From the NCBI GenBank assembly GCA_002694065.1, contig NZKZ01000077.1, positions 1-12,697 of the forward strand: a stretch of 12,697 nt of DNA, given 5' to 3'. Below the pieces are notes generated by a model. The model made no database searches and was not told the DNA's origin. It worked only from the letters and a program-made list of their open reading frames with translations. The translations under genes and the position numbers were made by a program. Every line of letters begins with the position of its first letter. Within the stretch, counting starts at the first letter, position 1. This stretch comes from Acidiferrobacter sp. (GTDB lineage Bacteria; Pseudomonadota; Gammaproteobacteria; Arenicellales; UBA868). This document shows positions 1 through 6,442 of the stretch, piece by piece.

Positions 1-218
1 TCGAGTCTGGTCTTCCGGTAGTGGTACCGTTCGATGAAATAGTTGACGTATTTGAGGGTTTGGCTGTGATGTGACTCTGCGCCCAGCGTTGAAGTTGCCG
101 GAAGGGCGGCGTTGAGACCGCTTCCGGTGAGCACAAGCAGTAACCCGGCCGTGATACCCGCTCGACACCGTTTGAATACGGCGCCCTTGATGAAAGTCGG
201 AAAATTACGATAGTGCAA
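1..218 (-). CDS. Partial: probable periplasmic carboxy-terminal processing (tail-specific) protease, N-terminal end
   Basis: The open frame runs off the left edge, leaving about 72 codons. It encodes a basic n-region with several Lys/Arg (residues 3-21), then a hydrophobic stretch (residues 22-40, including AGLLLVLTGSGLNAAL) that reads as a Sec signal peptide, with a plausible cleavage near an Ala-Leu-Pro-Ala segment. The mature part begins with a helix ending in ERYHYRKTRL, which resembles the early RxHYR...LD region of E. coli Tsp/Prc. In that family this region precedes the PDZ and Ser-Lys protease domains, which are not visible here. There is no ATG in this region. The start is taken as the TTG at 218, the only TTG before the signal sequence and after an in-frame stop, but no good Shine-Dalgarno supports it. 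The gene follows mtnA on the same strand by about 32 bases. The signal peptide is well supported; the family assignment rests on a short segment recalled from memory and is moderate. Confidence 0.5.
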   Translation of the reverse strand, partial: MHYRNFPTFIKGAVFKRCRAGITAGLLLVLTGSGLNAALPATSTLGAESHHSQTLKYVNYFIERYHYRKTRL

Positions 219-250
219 ATCAGGCTCGGGAGGTGTGGCGCGAGGTCAAA

Positions 251-1360
251 TTATATCTTTTGCACTTCGGCATCCTGTGGAAAAAGCGCGACAAGATCAT
301 CCTCGCAGGCCTTCGCGACACCCCTCTCAGTAATGATCCCATCTACGAGCTTGCGCGGCGTGACGTCAAAGGCGGGATTGGCGGCTGAGCTGCCGTCGGG
401 GATGATTCGCACCCGCACTAGCCTGTCCGCCTCACTGTCGCGGCCACAGATGTAGCTGACTTCCTCCTCCGCGCGCTCTTCGATCGGGATATCCCGAACG
501 CCATCGGATATCGTCCAATCGATGGTGGAAGACGGCAGTGCGGCGTAGAAGGGAATCCCATTGTCATGGGCAGCGAGCGCTTTGAGATAGGTACCGATCT
601 TGTTGCAGACATCCCCGGCACGGGTGGTTCTATCAGAGCCGACGATACACAGGTCGACTTCGCCGTGCTGCATCAAGTGCCCGCCGGCATTATCAGCGAT
701 CACTGTGTGGGGGACACCGTGAGCGCCCAGTTCCCATGCTGTCAGCGAGGCACCCTGATTACGTGGCCGTGTTTCGTCTACCCACACATGCACCGAGATG
801 CCCTGATTATGGGCCTTGAAGATCGGCGCGAGGGCTGTGCCCCAATCGACAGTGGCAAGCCAGCCCGCATTGCAGTGTGTGAGGATATTGACCGGCCGAT
901 GCGGGCAGGCGTTCGCCGCTTCAGAAATAAGCGCCAGCCCGTGGTCGCCGATAGCGCTATTGGTGGCAACATCCTCATCGCAGATTTGTTGGGCGAGTTC
1001 CCGGGCACGGTCTGCGCGCTCCGATTCGGAGACTTGCAGTAACAACGGAAGCATCCGATCGAGCGCCCAGCGCAGATTGACCGCGGTGGGGCGCGATGAC
1101 AGCAGTTCCTGATAGGCACGCCGCAGATTGGGCTCACTCGCATCGCTGACGGCAGCCAGAAAAAGTCCGCAGGCCGCTGTTGCTCCGATCAGCGGCGCAC
1201 CGCGGACGACCATCTCACGGATGGCGAGCGCCGTCTCGCTCGAGGTGGTGAGTGTCCGTGCCTCAAAGGCAAACGGCAAAAGCGTCTGGTCAATGACCAG
1301 AACCTCGGGCCTGTCCGCGGCGAGCCAGATTGATCGGAAAGGGGTTCCGTTGACCTGCAA
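251..1360 (-). CDS. mtnA: S-methyl-5-thioribose-1-phosphate isomerase
   Basis: This cytoplasmic isomerase converts 5-methylthioribose-1-phosphate to 5-methylthioribulose-1-phosphate in methionine salvage (or the related methylthio-sugar shunts). The 369-residue length is normal for the eIF2B-like MtnA family. Visible family marks are the N-terminal VNGTPFRSIW segment (3-12), VVRGAPLIG (51-59), LTHCNAG with the expected catalytic Cys163, and GSDRTTRAGD with the expected catalytic Asp243, followed by VCNKIGTY. The start is TTG at 1360: the in-frame stop of the upstream gene lies only nine bases before it, and the protein from this codon matches the usual MtnA beginning. AGGA seven bases upstream, inside the end of the hydratase gene, is the ribosome site, so translation is probably coupled. 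No MTA phosphorylase or later salvage gene is visible; the partner is an enoyl-CoA hydratase instead. Very confident about the function. Confidence 0.94.
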   Translation of the reverse strand: MQVNGTPFRSIWLAADRPEVLVIDQTLLPFAFEARTLTTSSETALAIREMVVRGAPLIGATAACGLFLAAVSDASEPNLRRAYQELLSSRPTAVNLRWALDRMLPLLLQVSESERADRARELAQQICDEDVATNSAIGDHGLALISEAANACPHRPVNILTHCNAGWLATVDWGTALAPIFKAHNQGISVHVWVDETRPRNQGASLTAWELGAHGVPHTVIADNAGGHLMQHGEVDLCIVGSDRTTRAGDVCNKIGTYLKALAAHDNGIPFYAALPSSTIDWTISDGVRDIPIEERAEEEVSYICGRDSEADRLVRVRIIPDGSSAANPAFDVTPRKLVDGIITERGVAKACEDDLVALFPQDAEVQKI

Positions 1361-1367
1361 GTGAAAG

Positions 1368-1371
1368 TCCT
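1368..1371 (-). promoter_or_regulatory. Ribosome binding site fixing the TTG start of mtnA
   Basis: AGGA on the minus strand spans the stop codon of the enoyl-CoA hydratase gene and sits seven bases before the TTG at 1360. It is the only purine-rich site near this start, and it lies within the upstream gene, consistent with translational coupling. Confidence 0.6.
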
Positions 1372-2146
1372 AACGGTTTTTGAAATCGGCGGCGCGCTTT
1401 TCCGCAAATGCCGCCATGCCTTCTTTTTGATCTTCCGTGGCGAACAGCGACTGGAACATAATTCGCTCCGCAGCAACGCCCTCGGCCAACGTAGTCTCGT
1501 AAGCTTTGTTCACCGCGGTTTTTGCCATAAATACGGAGGGTCGTGACATCGCCGCGATCTCGCCTGCAGTTTTCACGGCTTCTTCCAAAAGATCAGCGCG
1601 AGGAATGATCCGGCTAACCAGTCCCGCACGCTCTGCCTCTTCTGCGTCCATCATGCGTCCGGTCAGGCACATTTCCATTGCTTTGGATTTGCCCACGAAG
1701 CGGGTCAGTCGCTGGGTGCCGCCGGCCCCTGGAATAATGCCAAGCTTGATCTCGGGTTGGCCGAAGCGGGCGTTGTCTGCCGCCAGGATAAAGTCGCACA
1801 TCATGGCGAGTTCACATCCTCCGCCGAGTGCATAACCGGCGACAGCTGCAATCACCGGTTTTCTACAGCGTGTGACCTGCTCCCAGTTGCGTCCAATAAA
1901 GTTACCGAGATAGACGTCCATGTAAGAGCGATCTTTCATTCCCTTGATATCGGCGCCGGCCGCAAAGGCTTTTTCGCTTCCGGTGATGACAACGGCTCCG
2001 ATAGCTTCATCTTGTTCGAAGCCCGCCAGGGCTTGGCCCACCTCGTCCATCAGGCCGTCAGACAGGGCATTCAGGGCATCAGGCCGGTTAAGGGTAATCA
2101 GTCCCACGTTTTCGCGGGTCTCGGTCAGGATGTATTCGTAACTCAT
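1370..2146 (-). CDS. Enoyl-CoA hydratase, crotonase family
   Basis: A 258-residue crotonase-fold enzyme that should add water across 2-enoyl-CoA in the cytoplasm (beta-oxidation or branched-chain acyl-CoA breakdown). The oxyanion-hole segments are FAAGADIKGM (61-70) and AGYALGGGCE (103-112). Both glutamates used by hydratases are present: Glu112 in GGGCELAM and Glu132 in FGQPEIKLGIIPGAGGTQRL. Their 20-residue spacing matches Glu144/Glu164 of rat mitochondrial hydratase. This argues for hydratase rather than isomerase, dehalogenase or decarboxylase activity. The start is ATG at 2146, with a strong AAAGGAG five bases upstream; the longer open frame from 2212 has no ribosome site and adds unrelated residues. 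It is the first gene of a minus-strand pair with mtnA and is divergent from prpE. The natural substrate (crotonyl-, methacrylyl-, tiglyl- or acryloyl-CoA) cannot be read from sequence. Confidence 0.9.
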   Translation of the reverse strand: MSYEYILTETRENVGLITLNRPDALNALSDGLMDEVGQALAGFEQDEAIGAVVITGSEKAFAAGADIKGMKDRSYMDVYLGNFIGRNWEQVTRCRKPVIAAVAGYALGGGCELAMMCDFILAADNARFGQPEIKLGIIPGAGGTQRLTRFVGKSKAMEMCLTGRMMDAEEAERAGLVSRIIPRADLLEEAVKTAGEIAAMSRPSVFMAKTAVNKAYETTLAEGVAAERIMFQSLFATEDQKEGMAAFAEKRAADFKNR

Positions 2147-2151
2147 GGGAA

Positions 2152-2158
2152 CTCCTTT
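2152..2158 (-). promoter_or_regulatory. Strong Shine-Dalgarno of the enoyl-CoA hydratase gene
   Basis: AAAGGAG on the minus strand lies five bases before the ATG at 2146 and decides for this start over an in-frame upstream ATG at 2212. Confidence 0.8.
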
Positions 2159-2173
2159 GGGGAAGCAAATACA

Positions 2174-2227
2174 AACCGTTACAATGGGCCTCAGATCAAC
2201 GAGCAAGGCCATGCATCAATAACGGTT
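2174..2227. repeat. 8-bp inverted repeat in the divergent hydratase/prpE intergenic region
   Basis: AACCGTTA (2174-2181) and TAACGGTT (2220-2227) are perfect inverted copies separated by 38 bases. The left copy overlaps the possible minus-strand -10 and the right copy lies just upstream of the possible -35, so the pair could be two half-sites or two operators for one regulator. A CGACGTCG palindrome lies nearby at 2240-2247. The identity is seen directly; a regulatory role is inference. Confidence 0.35.
2178..2206 (-). promoter_or_regulatory. Weak candidate promoter for the hydratase-mtnA pair
   Basis: On the minus strand TTGCTC (2206-2201) and TGTAAC (2183-2178) are separated by 17 bases and lie about 30 bases before the hydratase start. 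The match to the sigma-70 consensus is only 3/6 and 4/6, so this is a suggestion. I found no convincing promoter for prpE on the opposite strand. Confidence 0.2.
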
Positions 2228-2283
2228 CGGGATCTGGTACGACGTCGAAAGAAGGAGTCTATCAGACCGGCAACAGGTTTCGT

Positions 2284-2317
2284 GCCCGGCAAAGTGTCGC
2301 TGAGGCTGGGCTTTTTT
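2284..2317 (+). terminator. Terminator-like hairpin in the prpE leader
   Basis: GCCCGGC (2284-2290) can pair with GCTGGGC (2305-2311) to form a 7-bp GC-rich stem with one G-U pair and a 14-base loop, followed directly by six T (2312-2317). This is the shape of a rho-independent terminator on the plus strand only. No plus-strand gene ends upstream of it, and prpE starts 40 bases downstream. It could therefore be an attenuator in the prpE leader, a block to antisense read-through, or chance. No ligand-binding fold or clear anti-terminator was recognised. Confidence 0.45.
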
Positions 2318-2357
2318 CTGAATGGATTATGAATCAGCAAGCGCAAGGCATCATCAC

Positions 2358-4271
2358 ATGAGTGCAAGTCCCAGTCATTCCTATTCAAAAATCTTTGCGG
2401 CGTCGCTTCAGGATGCCGAGCAGTTCTGGTCGGAAGCGGCAGCAGACATTCACTGGACTCGCACTTGGGATCGGGTGCTGGACGATTCCGATGCCCCGTA
2501 TTACCGATGGTTTTCCGGCGGCGAACTCAACACCTGCTACAACACGCTGGACCTGCATATTGATGAGGGCAACGGCGACCGCACGGCGCTTATTTATGAC
2601 TCCGCGGTGACACAGGCCAGACAGACTTTTTCGTTTTCTGAACTGCGTGATGCTGTCGCGACCTTTGCAGGGGTTCTGGCGGCACGCGGTGTCGGTAAAG
2701 GAGATCGGGTCATCGTGTATATGCCGATGGTGCCCGAGGCCGTTATCGCCATGCTCGCCTGTGCCCGCTTGGGCGCTGTCCACTCGGTCGTCTTCGGTGG
2801 GTTTGCTGCCAACGAACTTGCGGTGCGACTCGATGATGCGACCCCCAAGGCAATCGTCAGTGCATCCTGCGGGATCGAGCCTGGGCGGGTGGTGGAATAC
2901 AAACCTTTGCTGGATGAGGCGATTGCACTGGCGGGTCACAAGCCTGATTTCTGCATTGTTCTCCAGCGTCCCCAGGCAAGCGCTGCCATGACCTCCGGCC
3001 GCGATTTCGATTGGCAAGCAGAGGTGGCAACGGCGACGCCGCATGGGTGTGTGCCGGTGCAGGCAACAGACCCGCTTTACATCCTCTATACCTCCGGGAC
3101 CACCGGGCAGCCCAAGGGTGTGGTTCGGGACAATGGCGGTCATGCCGTGGCCCTTAAGTGGACCATGAAGAACATCTACGACGTGAGTCCCGACGAGACT
3201 TTCTGGGCGGCTTCTGATGTCGGCTGGGTTGTGGGGCATTCCTATATTGTTTACGCCCCTCTGTTGGCCGGTAATGCGACCGTGCTTTATGAGGGCAAGC
3301 CCGTCGGCACCCCGGATCCCGGAGCCTTCTGGAGGGTCATCAGTGAAAATCGCGTTAGCGTGTTGTTTACAGCGCCTACAGCCTTTCGTGCCATCAAAAA
3401 AGAGGATCCGACGGGGGAATACATCGGTCGATACGATATCTCATCATTGCGGTATCTTTTTCTTGCTGGCGAGCGCACCGATCCTGACACGCTCCATTGG
3501 GCTGAGGACAAACTCAGCGTGCCGGTAATCGATCATTGGTGGCAGACGGAAACAGGTTGGTCAATTGCCGCGAACTGCGCCGGCATAGAACTCCTGCCAA
3601 TCAAGGAGGGATCTCCTTCACTGCCGGTACCCGGTTGGGATCTGCAAGTCCTGGATGAAGCCGGGGCACCGGCCCCCGCCGGCGAGATCGGCACGCTGGC
3701 GGTGAAATTGCCGCTGCCGCCGGGCACATTCCCCACCTTATGGAATGCGCGCCAGCGCCATTTCGATTCCTATTTGAGTCGATTCCCGGGTTACTACAAT
3801 ACTTCCGACGCCGGGATCATTGATGAAGACGGATATGTGTATGTGATGTCTCGTACCGATGACATCATCAATGTCGCTGGCCATCGGCTCTCCACCGGGG
3901 CCATGGAAGAAGTGCTGGCAGATCATCCAGACGTTGCTGAATGCGCGGTCACCGGCGTGGCGGATGAACTGAAAGGTCAGGTGCCGTTGGGCTTTCTTGT
4001 GTTAAGTGCCGGGTGCGACCGCCCGACAGAGGTGATTTGCAAAGAAGTAGTTGGAATGGTGCGTGAACGAATTGGCCCTGTGGCGGCTTTCAAACAGGCA
4101 CTCGTGGTCAAGCGTCTGCCAAAAACCCGCTCGGGCAAAGTGCTGCGCGGGACCATGAGAGCGATTGCTGACGGTGAGGAGTGGAAGATGCCGGCGACAA
4201 TTGACGATCCAGTGATATTGGATGAGATAACCGATGCGTTAAGAGCGATCGGTTTGCCTCGAGCGGGATAA
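2358..4271 (+). CDS. prpE: Propionyl-CoA synthetase (propionate--CoA ligase, AMP-forming)
   Basis: This enzyme activates propionate with ATP and CoA through a propionyl-adenylate, feeding the carboxylase and mutase genes that follow. From the ATG at 2358 it is 637 residues, close to the roughly 630 of enterobacterial PrpE. The ATP-binding loop LYTSGTTGQPKGVVR (243-257) runs into DNGGHAVALKWTM, a stretch typical of PrpE rather than of acetyl-CoA synthetase Acs. Then come HWWQTETGW (393-401), the hinge region SRTDDIINVAGHRLSTGAMEE (498-518) and the C-terminal PKTRSGKVLRGTMRAI. Lys594 in the last is the catalytic lysine that is commonly acylated to switch such enzymes off. ATG 2358 is preferred over the in-frame ATG at 2322 because AAGG lies nine bases before it and the shorter form fits the family N-terminus. 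The mutase gene follows after 17 bases. Acetate as a side substrate is likely from knowledge of the family. Confidence 0.88.
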   Translation: MSASPSHSYSKIFAASLQDAEQFWSEAAADIHWTRTWDRVLDDSDAPYYRWFSGGELNTCYNTLDLHIDEGNGDRTALIYDSAVTQARQTFSFSELRDAVATFAGVLAARGVGKGDRVIVYMPMVPEAVIAMLACARLGAVHSVVFGGFAANELAVRLDDATPKAIVSASCGIEPGRVVEYKPLLDEAIALAGHKPDFCIVLQRPQASAAMTSGRDFDWQAEVATATPHGCVPVQATDPLYILYTSGTTGQPKGVVRDNGGHAVALKWTMKNIYDVSPDETFWAASDVGWVVGHSYIVYAPLLAGNATVLYEGKPVGTPDPGAFWRVISENRVSVLFTAPTAFRAIKKEDPTGEYIGRYDISSLRYLFLAGERTDPDTLHWAEDKLSVPVIDHWWQTETGWSIAANCAGIELLPIKEGSPSLPVPGWDLQVLDEAGAPAPAGEIGTLAVKLPLPPGTFPTLWNARQRHFDSYLSRFPGYYNTSDAGIIDEDGYVYVMSRTDDIINVAGHRLSTGAMEEVLADHPDVAECAVTGVADELKGQVPLGFLVLSAGCDRPTEVICKEVVGMVRERIGPVAAFKQALVVKRLPKTRSGKVLRGTMRAIADGEEWKMPATIDDPVILDEITDALRAIGLPRAG

Positions 4272-4288
4272 GGCTTTGGACCTGTGTC

Positions 4289-6442
4289 ATGACTGATCCA
4301 ACCGATCGCCCTCTGAAAGCCTGGCAGGATCTGGCGGCCCGGGAATTGTCGGGTGACCCGCCCGAAGCCTTGGAGTGGGTGACCCCTGAGGGCATTTCTA
4401 TCAAGCCGCTCTATACCCCAGAGGATCTGGAAGATTTGGATCACCAGGGCGGTCTGCCCGGTTTCCCTCCCTATGTCAGAGGTCCGCGGGCCACCATGTA
4501 CGCGGGGCGGCCCTGGACCATTCGCCAGTATTCCGGCTTCTCGACTGCAGAGGAGTCCAATGCCTTTTATCGGCGCAATCTGGCGGCAGGCCAAAGCGGG
4601 CTGTCGGTCGCTTTCGATCTTGCAACCCATCGAGGCTATGACTCGGATCATCCGCGCGTCACCGGCGATATTGGCATGGCCGGGGTTGCGATTGATTCGG
4701 TCGAGGACATGCGGATTCTCTTTGATGGTATTCCTCTGGACCGAATGTCCGTATCCATGACGATGAACGGTGCCGTGATCCCCGTGCTGGCAATGTTCAT
4801 CGTTGCCGGAGAGGAGCAGGGTGTGGACAAGGCGAGTCTGTCCGGAACGCTGCAGAACGATGTCCTCAAAGAGTTTATGGTGCGCAACACCTATATTTAT
4901 CCGCCGCAGGAGTCCATGCGGATCGTCTCTGACATCATTGGCTACACGGCAGCGCACATGCCGCGTTTTAACCCGATTTCCATTTCCGGATATCACATCC
5001 AGGAGGCGGGAGCGACATCGGTCCAGGAGTTGGCCTACACGCTGGCAGACGGCATTGAATACGTTCGCACCGCTGTCGCAAGTGGATTGGAGATCGATAA
5101 GTTTGCCCCCCGCTTGTCTTTCTTCTTCGGGATTGGGATGAACTTTTTCATGGAGGTGGCAAAGCTGCGGGCGGCACGTTTGTTGTGGGCCGAGTTGATC
5201 CAGGAAAAGTTCAATCCCTCGGATCCGCGCTCATTGATGCTGAGAACGCATTGCCAGACCTCGGGTGTGAGCCTGACCAGTGAGGATCCTTACAACAATA
5301 TCGTGAGAACAACCATCGAGGCGCTGGCCGCAGTGCTGGGTGGGACCCAGTCGCTGCATACCAACAGTTTTGACGAAGCGCTCGCCTTACCAACCGATTT
5401 CTCCGCGCATATTGCACGCAACACCCAGCTGATTCTTCGCGAAGAAGCAGGAATTAACCGTGTGGTCGATCCGCTGGGCGGGTCATATTACGTGGAGAGC
5501 CTGACAGCCAGTTTGGCGACACACGCACGATCCCTGATTGATGAAATCGAGGATATGGGCGGCATGACTCAGGCGATCATAAACGGTATCCCCAAGATGC
5601 GAATCGAGGAGGCGGCCGCGAGAAAGCAGGCCAGAATAGACCGCGGCGAGGAAGTTGTTGTCGGAGTAAACCGGTATGAGGCGTCTGAGGAGACCGAGGT
5701 GGATATTCTCAGTATCGACAACTCTGAGGTATTGAAGACACAGGTCGACCGCCTGAAAGCCGTCCGCGCGAATCGCAATCAAGAGAAATGCCAGCAGGCC
5801 CTTGATGCACTGCGATCGGCTGCCGGGCATGACGGCGCCAACCTGCTAGAGTATGCAGTGGAAGCGGCAAGGGCTCGGGCAACCGTTGGTGAAATCTCGC
5901 TCGCGCTGGAAGAGAAATTTGGTCGATATCAGGCTCAGGTCAGGACGATTTCAGGCGTGTACGGTGAGGCATACCAGCAGGATGCAACCTTTCAGCAGTT
6001 GCGAGAGGATGTCGCCGCTTTTGCTGGACAGCAGGGAAGGCGGCCGCGCATTCTCGTTGCCAAATTGGGCCAGGATGGCCACGACCGGGGAGCGCGCATC
6101 ATCGCGACCGGATTTGCCGATGTGGGGTTTGATGTGGATATCGGGCCGCTGTTCCAAACCCCTGAAGAAGTCGTACAGCAGGCGCTGGATAACGACGTGC
6201 ACGTAATTGGCGTCTCATCCCAGGCAGCGGGCCACTCCACGTTGGTGCCGAAAGTGCTCGAAACACTCTCACGCAAGGGAGCCGATCACGTAAAAGTCGT
6301 GTTGGGCGGAGTCGTGCCCAAAGCCGACCGCGAAGCGCTCTCTGCGCTGGGGGTGGCGGCGTTTTTCGGTCCGGGTACTCCTATTCTCGAGGCAGCTCGT
6401 GAGGTGTTTGATCTGATTCCCGTCACAGAGGCAAACCACTGA
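4289..6442 (+). CDS. scpA: Methylmalonyl-CoA mutase, single-chain, B12-dependent
   Basis: It interconverts (R)-methylmalonyl-CoA and succinyl-CoA by adenosylcobalamin radical chemistry. At 717 residues it holds the full catalytic barrel (about 20-560) and the C-terminal B12 domain (about 585-715). The cobalamin-ligand motif is DGHDRG (Asp596, His598, Gly601), with GVSSQAAGH (641-649) and LGGVV (672-676) completing the binding fold. Tyr81 (RPWTIRQY) and Arg199 (VRNTYIYPP) align with Tyr89 and Arg207 of the Propionibacterium enzyme, and His236 (GYHIQEAGA) with its His244. These residues mark methylmalonyl-CoA mutases and differ from the Phe/Gln pair of isobutyryl-CoA mutases. It is a homodimer type or a large subunit; no small mutB-like partner gene flanks it. 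The stop overlaps the pccB start by one base (TGATG). The G-protein chaperone (MeaB/ArgK) usually found nearby is absent. The Shine-Dalgarno is weak, suggesting coupling to prpE. Confidence 0.95.
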   Translation: MTDPTDRPLKAWQDLAARELSGDPPEALEWVTPEGISIKPLYTPEDLEDLDHQGGLPGFPPYVRGPRATMYAGRPWTIRQYSGFSTAEESNAFYRRNLAAGQSGLSVAFDLATHRGYDSDHPRVTGDIGMAGVAIDSVEDMRILFDGIPLDRMSVSMTMNGAVIPVLAMFIVAGEEQGVDKASLSGTLQNDVLKEFMVRNTYIYPPQESMRIVSDIIGYTAAHMPRFNPISISGYHIQEAGATSVQELAYTLADGIEYVRTAVASGLEIDKFAPRLSFFFGIGMNFFMEVAKLRAARLLWAELIQEKFNPSDPRSLMLRTHCQTSGVSLTSEDPYNNIVRTTIEALAAVLGGTQSLHTNSFDEALALPTDFSAHIARNTQLILREEAGINRVVDPLGGSYYVESLTASLATHARSLIDEIEDMGGMTQAIINGIPKMRIEEAAARKQARIDRGEEVVVGVNRYEASEETEVDILSIDNSEVLKTQVDRLKAVRANRNQEKCQQALDALRSAAGHDGANLLEYAVEAARARATVGEISLALEEKFGRYQAQVRTISGVYGEAYQQDATFQQLREDVAAFAGQQGRRPRILVAKLGQDGHDRGARIIATGFADVGFDVDIGPLFQTPEEVVQQALDNDVHVIGVSSQAAGHSTLVPKVLETLSRKGADHVKVVLGGVVPKADREALSALGVAAFFGPGTPILEAAREVFDLIPVTEANH

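Noticed and set aside
2240..2247. CGACGTCG palindrome as an operator
   Set aside because: An 8-base GC-rich palindrome is expected often by chance and nothing else supports it.
1757..2332. 191-codon plus-strand open frame overlapping the hydratase start and the prpE leader
   Set aside because: Most of it is antisense to the crotonase gene; its tail crosses the leader hairpin by chance and has no recognisable domain.
2147..2357. Cobalamin riboswitch or sigma-54 (PrpR-type) promoter ahead of the propionate operon
   Set aside because: I could not find B12-box-like sequence or a TGGCAC-N5-TTGC element; the region is also short for a cobalamin riboswitch.
2385..3239. 284-codon minus-strand open frame inside prpE
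   Set aside because: Antisense shadow of conserved PrpE sequence; no family motif and no ribosome site supporting it.
3977..4996. 339-codon minus-strand open frame across the prpE/mutase junction
   Set aside because: It lies antisense to two strongly supported genes, has low-complexity His/Arg/Gly-rich composition and matches no family I know; it is a codon-bias shadow.
4289..6442. Isobutyryl-CoA or ethylmalonyl-CoA mutase
   Set aside because: Tyr81 and Arg199 match the methylmalonyl-CoA mutase pair rather than the Phe/Gln of isobutyryl-CoA mutase, and the pccB context fits methylmalonyl-CoA. Ethylmalonyl-CoA specificity cannot be fully excluded by eye.
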